From NCBI GenBank assembly GCA_002104905.1, contig MCFE01000136.1, positions 93,825-157,824 of the forward strand: a stretch of DNA of 64,000 nucleotides, read 5' to 3'. The notes below the pieces were generated by a model, which had not been told where the DNA came from, made no database searches, and saw nothing but the letters and a program-made list of their open reading frames with translations. The stretch is from Basidiobolus meristosporus CBS 931.73 (lineage: Eukaryota > Basidiobolomycota > Basidiobolomycetes > Basidiobolales > Basidiobolaceae). Below are positions 1-11,682 of the stretch, piece after piece. Numbering within the stretch: the stretch's first letter is position 1; each line of letters begins with the position of its first letter. Position numbers and translations under genes: made by a program.

Positions 1-381
1 TTTATTCTTTCCCAAGTTTGGTCTTATACAGGCAAAGATACTTTTCTATTGTTGCAACTTTGGACCACAGCTGCATTCCTATCAAGTCCCAGCTGGTGAA
101 GTTTACAGTTGTTTTGACTTTGCAATCTTTAGTTTATTGTCATCTCAAAGGATGCTGTACTCATCACTTACTGTTGTTAAGATGCCATCTAAGTTGGGGA
201 TTGTAGCTCAAAAGTCTTCTCTTAAGAAGCTTGTGCATCATTGACCTTCATATTAGAGTAGAGACAGAACCCAAGTATTTCTAATAAGCTTTTGCCGGAG
301 GTTATTTCACTCAGGGAACACCCAACACAAAACACTTGAGACGTGTTGGATGTATCTCTCCCTTGGACTTATAAACTACCA
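1..381. repeat. Long direct repeat, left copy (LTR-like, truncated by window edge)
   Basis: This stretch aligns along its whole length with 4919-5302 in the same orientation. Shared blocks include the opening TTCTTTCCCAAG, the central TTTACAGTTGTTTTGACTT and the closing ATGTATCTCTCCCTTGGACTT. The two copies have drifted by many substitutions and small indels. Their size and the ~4.9 kb spacing suggest LTRs of one old retroelement. I could not identify a primer-binding site, polypurine tract or target duplication, so LTR status is an inference. The left end lies outside the window. Confidence 0.6.
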
Positions 382-3300
382 GAGCGAACAGATTTATTTC
401 TGTTGAAACTTCTGTTGAACCTCAATTGCCAATTTTTTTAGCCTACAAAAGTACATATATCTACACTAACATCAAGCTCAACCCCACACTCTACAAGTAA
501 ATTCAACAAAATCAACCACTCAATATGTTTTTCTGCTGTAGCACTCTGTTTCCATGACTTTTGCATGAACCCTATGATTTTATGCCACTGTTCATTCATT
601 GGTTCCCATGATTCCTGGTCATCCGCTAGCACTGCAAGGTGTAGCTCCTCATTTGCCAGTCTTTGCAATAAATCCTTGCGTTATTCAAGTGTGTTTTCTT
701 GAGCACCTCTCTTGATGAAGTGCAGTAACCTCTTGGTGTGCCAATTAATGTTTCAATAATCCGCTGAAGTCATTGTGATAACCTTTAGAGTTCTTGACAT
801 TGTTACTTTATCTATGAATGGGATCTGTAATATGTCAACAATAGAGGATGTGGAGGCTATTGTAGACAAATTGCCTTTCTCTGCAAACTCACCCTATGAA
901 AAATTATTGTAATGATCCCATGAAAGGGCCATCACAAAGCTGAAATCCTGTGACTAAGAGGTACTGATCCCATCAGGACACTGTCCAGAGGCCATTGGCA
1001 AACAATTGCACCCTAGATTTCACAAAAAACATGGTCAAAACTTTTCATCACAACTGAATATAGGTGGCTTTTGATTGGTTCCCTGCCAGTTTGATAACTT
1101 TCTGATCCCAGACACTCCATCACCTCCTATATTTGTGTGTGTTGATTGGCAATTGCCTCATTTTCACACTCCTTACTTCCTGACTCATCTGTTTCCCTTA
1201 CTTTTCATGCTGACAAATTGACCTATTCCTATTGAAATTTCAGTTGTACCTCAATTGCCAATTTTATTGACCTATACAAGTCCCTATACCTTACACTAAC
1301 ATTAAGCTCTACCCTGCACTCAGCAAGCAACTCCATTAAAATCCACCACTCAATAGGTATTTCTGCTGTAACGCTCTGATTTCACAACTTTGGTGGGAAT
1401 CCAAAGGCTTTGTACCACTGTTCATTCACTGGTTCCCTCACATCCTGGTCTTCAACTGGCACTGCAAGGTCAAGTACCTCATCTGCCAGTCTTTGCAATA
1501 AATATATGCAGTATTCAAGTGCACTTTCTGGAGCACTACTCTAGAAGAAGTGCTGCAACCTCTTGGTTTGCCTATTAAAGTTCCAAAATTCCACTGAAGG
1601 CACCATTATAGTCTTTTGAGTTCTTAACACTGTAGCTTGTCTGTCAGTAGGATTTCCACTTTGTCAACAATGTAGGATATGGGGGCTGTGGTAGACAAAC
1701 TGCCTTTTTCAGCAAACTCATCTACCTTACTGGAGTGTAGCTCAGCTGGCTGTGCTTCCAACTCATGTGAAAACAGCTGTAGATGTCTTTCCCTTTACCT
1801 TTTCCATTATCACTGCCAGGTCTTTTGCTGCTACTTTGTCTGAGTGCTTCTTATATTGAACTGTGTTTTCCCCTTGATATGTTCTGCTCTGACACATCTG
1901 TTTTGGCCTGCTTGTCCCTTGCTGGCACTCTCCTGGCCACTTGATGTTTCCATTCTACTTGTTTGAGCCCTCAACTATAGTTGTGACAGGCTCTTGTAAA
2001 AGCTGCTGGTTTTTATTACTACTAGGTCTTTCAGTGCCACTATGACTGAGTGCTTCTTGAGTGGTACCATGCTTTTACTTGATAAATGTTTGCTGGTGTA
2101 TCTGTGTCTGCCTACTTGTCCCAAATTGGCACTCTTCCAGCTGCTGGATTTCTCTTTGACACTTTTCTGGGGCTTTTGGCCCTGCTTGCAATAGGCTCTT
2201 GAGGAAGCTGCTGGTTTTCAGCCATGGCACCCTTGTTCTTCTGCCTTTGATAGCTTCTGCTATGCTTAAGATGCTTTCATAGCATACCAATGCTGGTCAA
2301 AAATCTGTTTGCCCATTTAAATCCAAGATAATGCTCATGGAACAAGTCAAGTGCATTCTGCTTAGCTTTGAGCTCCTGATAATCCCATGGTATGCAGGCC
2401 TTAAGGTGATGGCATGCCAGACTTCTGACAGCCTCTTGAATATTAGCCCACTCTTCATTATTACACTCAGCAGCTTTGTCAATCATCAATATCTTTTAAT
2501 TTTTACGCTTTGCTACTAGCAGCACATTGCCTTCCTCTCACACTGTGAAAGGTTTTTTGGTGGGCTTTATCTTGGGCACTGTTATTGTGCTTCAAAGACT
2601 GTAGTGTGTTCCTCTGCTGCTAAATTGGGAAATGGCTCAATTGTTGGCTGTGACATTGAGCTAATTGAGTTCCTTCTTTGCGGCAAAGATACAGCTTTCT
2701 CTACCTGTGCTATGGATTGCTCTACATATATTAATTGCTCATCCTGTTTCTGGGCTATTTCCTGATTTCTCTGGGTCATTGCATCTATCCTATTAGCCAC
2801 TGCACCTCACTGATTCATTTATGCTTTGGTATGAGCTGATAACATACCTGCTAACATTAGTTGTGGTTATGTTATGAGAGCCACTTGCAGGTCTTCAATT
2901 AAGAATACTGTGTTTGCCACATTCTCATCTGCCTGAGCATAACAGTCAGCTTGTGGCTCTGCAGAGGTTCTCAATTGCCTACTTAGCTGAGAGCCTGAAG
3001 AGTCCACATTATTACCTTCAGTGAGCACACTGTTAACATGGCCTTTTTTAGATGTAGCCCTGCTTGTTTCACGGATTGTCAAAGCAAGCTGTTGTCCAAC
3101 TGTTCTTCTGCTGCCATCAATGGTGGGGTTAGGTTGGGAACCAAGCAACTTTGCTTCATTTTTTTTGGCGGCATATATATGGAAGTGAGTCAAACCAAAG
3201 GGGAAATAGCATTACATATATGTGTGTATGTGGTGCCACAAATTTACTTACAATGCTTACTATGGCAGGTTATCATTGAATCTTACATTCATGCATGTGA

Positions 3301-3720
3301 AATGTCTCAAATACAGGGCTGTCTTAAACTCATATGAGTATTGACCAAAAGGTGATATAATTGCATCACATTGTTGAGTGTCAAACTGTTTGCCCCATGG
3401 ACAAACTACTTTGACTTAGCACCATAAGAGAAGAGAAAAAAGACCATATGGCTATTGTGGCAAGCTTCTCAGCAGTGAAGCATTCAGACAACATAGGAAG
3501 TATTACAAGGATCATGGCCAGTGTGTTGCCACACAAGTCATATTTGATCATTCATCAGTCACTACTCTACTAACATTGTCTTGCTGGCCAATTGATACTT
3601 TAAAATCAGCCCCTGGCTGTCTTTGTCATCTTGCGCAAACTGAGTCAGGTGAGTTTGTGACACCTGTAGGCGCACCTTAGCCTTTTAAATATGGTATGCA
3701 GAGTGATGGCTCTGACACAG
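382..3720. other. Decayed mobile-element interior with internal tandem duplications
   Basis: There is no intact gene here. Two diverged tandem duplications can be read: 400-892 repeats at 1233-1722 (offset ~831 bp), and ~1815-2030 repeats at ~2020-2235 (offset ~204 bp). On the minus strand several short open stretches share one frame (3193-2867 and 2800-2582, the latter rich in Q, E and I and coiled-coil-like), separated by stops. This looks like a dead ORF of unknown family. It is probably part of the element bounded by the direct repeats at 1-381 and 4919-5302. Confidence 0.45.
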
Positions 3721-3731
3721 AAGGTTGACTG

Positions 3732-4241
3732 ATGGATTGTGAGCTTATCCCCCCTAACAATAGCACTGTATATGAGCCTGGTCAAATCCAAATATGCAAT
3801 GAGATCACACCCATTGAAACAAATGCCACGGATACTTTATGGAGCCAAGTGAGCCTAGTAATCCATCTACTGGTGAGTGATGTAATGTTGTGGCTAGAGA
3901 AGTGGTGCATTTCTACTAATATCAGTAATATGGGCTTTGAGTATTTGTTACTACTTCTTGCCAAAATCATTCTGGGATGCAATTTACCATATACATGGTA
4001 CAAGTGGACAACCATCATGCAGCTGGCAACATATGATCCAGAGACTGTCCTGATTCCAGCATGTGTTAACAGTTGCATGGCAATCACATCCAAAAATGCT
4101 ACCATTGCAACATGTCCAAATTGTCCAGAATCCAACAACATTGAGGGAAAACATTGTTCACACTCAAAATATATTCCAGTAATACCCCATCTAAGGAAGC
4201 TAATGCAGTCCAACCAATGTTGCAAAGCTATACTGTTGTAG
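3732..4241 (+). pseudogene. Tnp2/Plavaka-like (CACTA-type) transposase fragment
   Basis: A 169-codon open stretch matches the N-terminal part of transposases of the Tnp2/Plavaka (EnSpm/CACTA superfamily) type. The recognisable region is ATYDPETVLIPACVNSCMAI, then a CPNC zinc-binding pair (TCPNCPESNN), then YIPVIPHLRKLMQSN. This is the family's usual order: a Cys-containing segment followed by a phrase like F-x-Y-I-P-L-I-P-R-L. The catalytic region that should follow is absent, since 4242-4900 has no related ORF, so this is a remnant. It sits inside the unit flanked by the long direct repeats, so a nested insertion is possible. The family call is from motif memory; the residue pattern is seen directly. 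Confidence 0.55.
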
Positions 4242-4918
4242 TGGGGTTACAGTGACACCCACTGACAGATGTGCACATTCCCATATTTTCTACTTCCCTA
4301 TATCTCTACTACACTTATTTTAGTTTTATCCCATTTGTCTTACCTGATCAGTACTATCCTAGAAGCCGGTTGACTATCCCACCTGCTTACCTTATTGCAT
4401 AAGTTATCCCTCACTTTATGTAAGATTACTAGCTGTAAGTGCTTCTATATTAGGCAAGTACCCATGCCAGTACCTGCAACACATTATCAACCTGTGTAAC
4501 CATCCCTACCAATTTCATACCATATATGGTATCCCTATTCTACACAGGTTTCAGAGTACTGATTCCTGATTGGTTGGATGTGCTGTGCCTCTTAGAACCT
4601 TTTGGCACCTACTTAGAACATTCTTAGGTCATTCTGATGTCATTAAGATTTCTATTGATATCCAGAACCTTCTGGAATACCATGATTGGTAATCACTTAG
4701 CCAGTAAGAAAAGTATACGAGGAAGGCTAACCCTCAACAATAAATCATCATCCCTTTTATCAATATACCAACTTGTTGATTAGTGTGATCACTGCTACCT
4801 GCTGCTACCTGAACTTCCAGCCCCAGACCACAGGACACTCCCAGGAAACCGCACTGACAGCCAACTGACCTTGGAGGCACTACTTGTGAGGAATACTCAC
4901 ATTAGGTATGTTTATTAT

Positions 4919-5302
4919 ATTTGATTCTTTCCCAAGTCTGTTCTTGTACAGGCAAAGATACTCTCTGTCTTTGTAGCTATTGACCACAGCTGCATTCTTA
5001 TCAAGTCCCTGCTGGTGGAGTTTACAGTTGTTTTGACTTTGGAAGCTTTAGTACATTGTCATCTCAAAGGAAGCTGAGTTCAGCACATACTTTTGTTAAG
5101 ACGCCAACTAAGTTGGGGATTGTAGCTCAATAGTTTTCCCTTGACAAGCTTGTGGCTTTATTCCCCATCACATTAGATTAGAGACAGAACCAAAGTATTT
5201 CTAGCAAGCTTTTGCCAGAGGTTGTTGCACCCAGTGAACACCCCACACACAAAACACTTGAGAAGAGTTGGATGTATCTCTCCCTTGGACTTATACACCA
5301 CC
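4919..5302. repeat. Long direct repeat, right copy (LTR-like)
   Basis: This is the partner of 1-381 in the same orientation. It ends at CTTGGACTTATA followed by a CACCACCA-like stretch (ACTACCA in the left copy). It is followed directly by the foldback element starting near 5350. Confidence 0.6.
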
Positions 5303-5349
5303 ACACCATACTGCACTCAGTATCAGTCAAGCGCAAACATATCTATTAC

Positions 5350-6113
5350 ATATTAGACTTGTTCCATTAGATAGTGCCACATTAAGCCATGAGTGCCAAA
5401 TGATGCCATGAGTGCCAGATGATGCCATAGTGTGCCAGAGAGGCCAAGTGACCCTATACTTGGCCACAGAGTGTGAAACATATCTCTGCATCTTCATGCA
5501 AAGCATCCCCTGTGTTTCATCTATGATGCAGGAGAAAATCCATTTTTTGATATTTTTTTGTGGATCAATATTGTGCAGGATGTGCAAGAGCAATAAAGGA
5601 TTGAAGATATGCATCTGGTACTCAATACCCATGGTACTCTGAATCTAGCTCCTATGGCTTGTAACATGTCACAAAAATGCATGGCACTATCTTGGTCCAC
5701 TGGTACTATGTGGCACTATATTTAAATATTAGCCCTGAAGGAAGATCTATACAAAGCACTTATAGTACCAGATAGTACCAGTGGACCAAGATAGTGCCAT
5801 TCATTTTTGTGACATGATACAAGCTACAGGAGCTAGATTCAGAGTGCCGTGGGTATTGAGTACCAGATGCATATCTTCAGTTCTCCTGTGCTCTTACACA
5901 TCCTGAGCTACATTGATCCACAAAAAAAGGTCAAAAAATGGATTTTCTCCTGCGCAATGGGTGAAATACAGGGGCTGCTTTACATGAAGATGCAGAGCTA
6001 TGTTTCACACTCTGTGGCCAAGTATAGGCTCACTTTACCTCTCTGGCACACTATAGCATCATTTGGCACTCATGACTCAATGTGGCACTATCCAATGGAA
6101 CAAGTCTATTATG
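5350..6113. mobile_element. Foldback element with ~360-bp inverted arms
   Basis: The arms at ~5350-5722 and ~5758-6113 are reverse complements of each other along nearly their full length. Both arms can be translated (5632 leftward on the minus strand, 5849 rightward on the plus strand) into similar peptides beginning MGIEYQMHIF, which shows the symmetry well. The loop is only ~35 bp. No transposase is visible, so this would be a non-autonomous foldback/MITE-like unit. The translated ORFs are by-products of the palindrome and are not proposed as genes. The right arm abuts the truncated copia LTR at 6112. Confidence 0.8.
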
Positions 6114-6409
6114 CGGTTTTCACTTAATGATTTATTGAATGAAAAAGTAGTATTTATACTTTTACCTGGTCTTGGCATAGCAAACACGTAGAATAGGCTA
6201 AGGAATCTCCCAAGAACATGTGTGCAAAGTTTGGGGCTGTTTGGACAACTTTGAGAATTTTCATGTTCTGGGTACCCGGTATTTAGGTGAAAATATTCTA
6301 AGTAAATCCCAACAAAAAATTTTGGTCAGTATTCTCTAGGATTTGAAGGTGATGATCTAAGTGACTAGGTTAGGTGAATATTTAGGTGGAAATACAAATT
6401 TTCACAACA
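6112..6409 (-). repeat. Copia 3' LTR, truncated
   Basis: It aligns over 298 bp with 10446-10743. Read on the minus strand it starts TGTTGTGAAAATTTG just after the polypurine run GAGTGGGAG. The segment corresponding to 10394-10445 of the other LTR is missing. An ACAAG/CTATTA-like stretch in the neighbouring foldback arm resembles the LTR, so the junction may have formed by microhomology. Confidence 0.85.
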
Positions 6410-6429
6410 CTCCCACTCAGCTATATGTT

Positions 6430-9400
6430 CATACTGACTAGTCCTAATTTTGACCTAAGATATTCAAACTTGTCTCTAGCTAATGGTTTGGTAAATTTGT
6501 CTGGAATCATATCAACTGTAGGACAGTAAGCTAAGTTAACTAAGTTATTCTCTATAGCTTCACGTATGAAATGATGTCTAATATCTATGTGCTTGGTTCT
6601 AGCATGAAAAGTTGGATTTCTACCTAATTGTATGCATCCTTGATTATCTTGAAATCAAGTAATAGGCGTTTTTTGACATAGGCCTAAATCTGTAAAAAGT
6701 TTTCTTAACCACATTGCTTCTTTTATAGCATCACAGGCTGCCATATACTCTGCCTCTGTGGTGGAAAGTGCTACGGTTGGTTGCTTTCTTGAATTCCATG
6801 AAATTGCTCCTTTACAGTAAAGAAAGGTGTATCCTGTGGTGGATCTTCTGTCTTCTAAATTTTGCCCTCAATCTGCATCAGAGTATCCCACAAGATCCTG
6901 TTCTGAATCCTTATAAGTGTATCTTAAGCAGATATCAGGAGTTCCATTTAGGTATCTAAACGTCTGCTTAACTGCTGCAATACAATCAGATCCATAGTTC
7001 TGATTATGTTGGCAGACAAATCCCACTGAATATGAGATATCTGGACATGTTCCAAGCATGATACACATCAGACTGTCAACCATAGATTGATAAGGAAAGG
7101 TAGGGCTTTCAGATGGCACAAAGCTCTCTTGATTTGCATGAGTTTTGACCAAGTTAAGGTTTGTCTCCATTGGGGTTGCTGCCGGTTTACAGTCTTCCAT
7201 TTGGTACTTCTTTAGTATATCTTGAATATACCTGAATTGGCTTAGGGTGATAGACTGGATACTTCTGTCTATGGAGAACTTAATCCCTATGTAGTAATTA
7301 AGTTCTCCTAGATTGGACATCTTGAACTCCTTAGATAGGCTGGATTTAGCCTCTTCCAATGTTTCTAGGTTATTGGTGGCTATAATAAGATCATCCATAT
7401 ATAGAGCTAATAGAATTGGATTTGCTCTGTCTGGCTTATGGTATATACTATAGTCAGCATTACTCCTTTTGAAACTCAATGATTCCAAATAAGAATCTAT
7501 CTTGCAATTCCAGGCTCTTGGTGATTGTTTGAGACCATATAGTGACTTTTTAAGCTTGCAGACCAAATGGGGGTTATCTTGGACAACAAACCCATCAGGC
7601 TGGTCCATATACATATCCTCATCAAGTTCTCCATTCAAAAATGCAGTTTTTACATCCATTTGATGAATAAAAAACTTATATTTGGCTGCAATAGCCAATA
7701 TTAATCAGATGGAATTAAAGTTGGCTACCAGTGCAAAGGTCTCAGTATAGTCAAGTCCTTTTGTATGAGATTATCCTTTGGCTACAAGTCTTGCTTTGTA
7801 TCTTTCAATTGTACCATCAGCCTTGCATTTTGTCTTGAAGACCCATCCGCATCCAATTGATTTTTGGTTGATTGGTAATTTGACTAAGTCCCAAGTTTGA
7901 TTTTCCATCAGGGCCTGATATTCCTCAGTCATTGCAGATCTCCAAAACTTTGTCTGAGGGCTATTTAGGGCCTCTTTTACAGTCTGGGGTTCATCAATAT
8001 GGACTGAATAGGCATAGGCTAAGTTTGTACCCTCCTTGATATAGTAATTTGGGCTATTTCTTGTCCAATTGTATATCTGGCCATTTGATACTGGAATGAT
8101 CACTTCTGGGATATTCCTGGGCACTGATTCTGGCCAAACCATGGTTGTAGAGTCCTTGGGAGTAAAAAAACTCTCATTGTTTTGATCTGATTCAAATCAG
8201 ACAATTGGTGGATTTGAGATCAAATTTTTGTCATCATGTGATGTCATTTTTTGTGAAAATTTTGAATTTTCATCAAACAACACATCCCTAGACTTGATCA
8301 GCTTCTTTGCTTTGGTATTGTAGAGTCTGTAAGCCTTACTCTCATTGCAGTAGCCCACAAATATGCATTTTACACTCTTTGGCTCAAATTTTGACTGATT
8401 TCCGGCCAGTTTTTTGGCATATGCTGTACACCCAAATATTCTTAGATGTTCTGCACTTGGTCTGTATTTATACCATGCTTCAAATGGAGTAGAATAACAA
8501 AGTATTCTGCTATAACTCCTATTTTTAAGGTATACAACAGTGGCAACTGATTCCGCCCAAAAAACATAGGATAATTTTTGATCATGGATTATAGATCTTG
8601 CTATATCAATTATTGATCTGTTAGCACGTTCTGCTACTCCATTTTGCTGTGGGGAGTATGGTACGGTAGTCTCTTGCTTTATCCCATGAACCTTGCAGAA
8701 GTGGATGAAGAGTTTTGAGGTATTTTTTCCACCATTGTCAGAGTGTATTTTATTGATTTTTTCATCAGTTTCTCTCTCCACCATGGCTTTAAACTCCCTG
8801 AACTTAGACAGAGCTTCTTCCTTTCTCTCCATGAAGTAGACCCATGTGCATCTTGTATAATCATCAATAAAGTGATTAAATACTTCATCCCACCTAAGGA
8901 TAAATTTTGCATAGGTCCACACAGATCTGAGTGAATTAGATCTAATTTTTTCTTAGTTTTGATTAACCCAGAGCTCTTGAACCATTGTCTGGCTTGTTTC
9001 CCATACATGCTGCCTTCACAGTGCTCCAAATTAGCTGGGGGATCAATTTTCACTCTAGAAATTAGCTGATCTTTGATCATTCTACGCAAATAATCAAAAT
9101 TGATGTGTCCAAATCTCCTGTGCAAAAGCATTGGTGTTTCTTCATTTAAGTTACTTATATTGGCTTCCAGATATGATGGAATATAAGTCAACTAGTATAG
9201 ACTCTGATCTCTGACGCCCAAAGCAATATGGGCACCATTTTGATCAGTCATCCTGCATTCGGAATTGTCAAAACTGAAACTGAGTCCTTCTGCTGTGGCC
9301 TTGCTTACAGAGAGTAGGCTCTTGGCTATTTCTGGTACATAGAGTACTTCTTTAAAGGTCAGTGTATGGCTTCCTTCACTGCTTCTAAGGTTTACTTGGA

Positions 9401-10362
9401 TAGTTCCTTCTCCAACTGCATCAAGTGTTCCATTGTCACCCATGAAAACCTTCTTAATTGGAATTTCTTGATATAGGGTAAAAAGTTCTTTTGGTGTGTA
9501 AAGTGTTGAGAAGCTCCAGAGTCAACATACTACCTCTGAGAATCCTTGTTTGTGGTCATATTTAGTGCAGATATGAATAGTGTATCTACAGTTGTTGCAG
9601 CATTTCCATATTCAGGCTTCTTTTGCTGATAATCTCTCTTTTTGAGAAACCGGTCTGATGTGTGTCCTTTCCTTTTGCAGTAGCTGCAAAATAGGTTGCT
9701 GTTGCCTTTGTAGGGTCTTGGGTACCTCCTTTGCTGGTTATCATTGCTTATTAAAGCATTTTCTTCTTCCTTCTTATTGGCGCTTGATTTTCTTAATTCT
9801 TCATCCAGGAGCCTTGCATATACGTAATTAAAGTCAAGTCTTCAGTTCTGGACTCTAGGGCTGTTACAAGGCCCTGACACTTGTCTGTCAGGCTATTCAG
9901 GATGGTAACTATCACATCCTCATCAGTAGTTGGTACGCCCACCAATTCCATCTCATCTACCAGCAGGGTAATTCTGTTAATTAGATTTTTCATTTCTTCT
10001 CCAAGCAGCATCTTTGTAGTAAAGAACTTTTGTCTCAGATACATTTTCTTAGCAGCTGAACATGACTGGTAGGTGTCTTCTAATGCCTTCTAGGCATTCT
10101 TTGCCGTTTTTGCTCTTGAGCATTGAATTAGCAATTTGTCTTTAACATTAAGGCAAATACAGTTAAAGGCACTTTATTCTTTCTTCTGGTACTTCAAGGC
10201 TTCCTCTCCCACATTTTTAGAAGGGCATTCTTCTCCCAAGAGAATATCACAAAGGCCTCTTTCTTGTAGCAGCGTCTTCATTTTCACCTTCCACACTTGG
10301 TAGTTAGATCCATCCAACTTTTCAGCAGAGGGAAAAATTCCAGTAATAGCAGTAGTGGACAT
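6430..10362 (-). pseudogene. Copia Gag-Pol, disrupted
   Basis: Gag begins at 10362 (MSTTAITGIFPSAEKLDGSN, the typical copia Gag N-terminus with the later Y-x-x-W) and continues at 10044-9793 (UBN2-like). A zinc knuckle near 9665 reads C-x2-C-x4-H but has Phe where the last Cys should be, explained by one base change. The protease motif VDSGAS lies near 9520. Integrase spans ~9191-8200: HSDLCGP, SDNGG and PQQNGVAERAN supply the D-D-E triad, but a frameshift near 8900 separates the first Asp from the rest. Reverse transcriptase lies in 8142-7771 and 7698-6868, with MDVKTAFLNG and the active-site YMDD, interrupted near 7740. RNase H motifs continue to about 6500 with further stops. Nothing here could give a full polyprotein. 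Confidence 0.92.
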
Positions 10363-10380
10363 TGCAGAGAGTGACAGCCT

Positions 10381-10393
10381 GGGGCTCATAGCC
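10381..10393 (-). other. Copia primer-binding site, probably half-tRNA(iMet)
   Basis: Adjacent to the inner edge of the 5' LTR the plus strand reads GGGGCTCATAGCC. This nearly matches the initiator-tRNA anticodon arm (GGGCTCATAACCC), with CAT as the anticodon. Several copia-group elements are known to prime from an internally cleaved initiator tRNA, so this fits the element type. The tRNA itself is not in the window. Confidence 0.55.
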
Positions 10394-10743
10394 TGTTGTA
10401 AGAGTCTTGGAGACATTGGAAGTGATTTGGAGAGCAAGTAGATTATGTGGTTTTCACTTACTGATTTATTGAATGTGAAATTAGTATTTATACTTTTACC
10501 TGGTCTTGGCATAACAAGCTCCTAGAATAGTTTAAGGAAGGTCCCAAAAACATGTGTGCAAAGTTTGGGGCTGTTTGGACAACTTTGAGAATTTTCCTGT
10601 TTGGGGTACCTGGTATTTTGGTGAAAATAATCTAAGTAAATCCTAACAAGGAATTTTGGTCAGTATTCTCTAGGATTTGAAGGTGATGATCTAAGTGACC
10701 AAGTTAGGTGAATATTTAGGTGGAAATGCAAATTTTTACAACA
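10394..10743 (-). repeat. Copia 5' LTR, complete (350 bp)
   Basis: On the minus strand it runs from TGTTGTAAAAATTTGC to CTCTTACAACA, so it has the TG..CA ends and a longer terminal inverted repeat TGTTGTAA/TTACAACA. Related copies occur at 6112-6409, 10882-10959, 10960-11308 and 11310-11582. Confidence 0.88.
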
Positions 10744-11682
10744 CTTGCCACACCATCACTACCCAGAACACAAAATTTAAAAGTTGCCCAAACAGCCCTA
10801 CACCATGTACACATGCTCTTGAGATATTCTCAAGCATATTTTATGTGTTTGCTGTGCTAATTCCATGAAAAGTGTCAATACTGTTGTAAGAGTCTTGGAG
10901 ATATTGGAAGTGATTGGTGGAACAAGTAGATTATGTGGTCCTCACTTAATGGTTTATTGTGTTGTAAGAGTCTTGGAGATATTGGAGGTGATTGGGAGAA
11001 CAAGTAGAATATGTGGTTTTCACTTAATGATTTATTGAATGTATAAGTAGTATTTATACTTTTACCCGGTCTTGGCATAACAAACACGTAGAATAGGTTA
11101 AGGAAGGTCCCAAGAACATATGTGCAAAGTTTAGAGCTTCTTGGACAACTTTGAGAATTTTCATGTTCTGGGTACCTGGTATTTTGGTGAAAATATTCTA
11201 TGTAAATCCCAACAAGGAATTTGGTCAGTATTCTTTAGCATTTGTAGAAAATGATCTAAGTGACTAAGTTAGGTCAATATTTAGGTGGAAATCTGAACTT
11301 TTATATCATATTGAATGTAAAAGTAGCATTTATACTTTTACATGGTCTTGGCATAACAATCACATAGAATAGGCTAAAGAAGGTCCCAAGTACATGTGTG
11401 CAAGTTTGGGGCTGTTTGGACACCTTATCTAATCCTTATGTTCTGCGTACCTGGTATTTTGGAGAAAAAAATTCTTAGTAAATCCCAACAAGGAGTTTGG
11501 TGAGTTTCCCTAGGATTCAAAGGTAATGATCTAGGTGACTAAGTTAGGTGAATATTTAGGTGGAATTACAAGTCTTTACAATAAACACTACTTTCACACT
11601 CAGTAAATTGCTAAGTGAAAGTCATTAAATCTACCTGCTCTCCAAACCACCTCCAGTATCACCATAAATCCTGCAACAGGAG
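10744..11682. repeat. Array of LTR fragments of the copia family
   Basis: Five pieces lie end to end. 10758-10860 is a diverged inverted fragment: its reverse complement aligns with the LTR middle around GGCTGTTTGG and TGTTCTGGGTA. 10882-10959 is a short left-end piece. 10960-11308 is a near-complete LTR in the same orientation as the element. 11310-11582 lacks the first ~80 bp. 11583-11680 is an inverted left-end piece. Repeated insertion and LTR recombination at one site would explain it. Confidence 0.75.

Larger units (their letters stand above)
6112..10743 (-). mobile_element. Degenerate Ty1/copia LTR retrotransposon (minus strand)
   Basis: All landmarks of a copia element are present in minus orientation. 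The 5' LTR is at 10394-10743 and a PBS abuts it at 10381-10393. Gag starts at 10362, followed by protease, integrase, reverse transcriptase and RNase H in copia order. A purine-rich PPT (GAGTGGGAG) precedes the 3' LTR (6112-6409). The reading frame is broken by several stops and frameshifts, so the element is dead. Its left LTR lacks the ~50 bp that would end in TTACAACA and instead abuts the foldback element. Flanking 5-mers do not match, consistent with loss of the left terminus. Confidence 0.93.

Noticed and set aside
1723-1775. tRNA-like A box (TAGCTCAGCTGG) suggesting a tRNA gene or SINE head
   Set aside because: There is no matching B box, T arm or acceptor stem in the next 80 bp, so it is probably chance within a decayed element.
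5327-6127. Two similar ORFs on opposite strands (MGIEYQMHIF...) as a gene pair
   Set aside because: They are the two arms of one inverted repeat; similarity follows from the palindrome and there is no protein motif.
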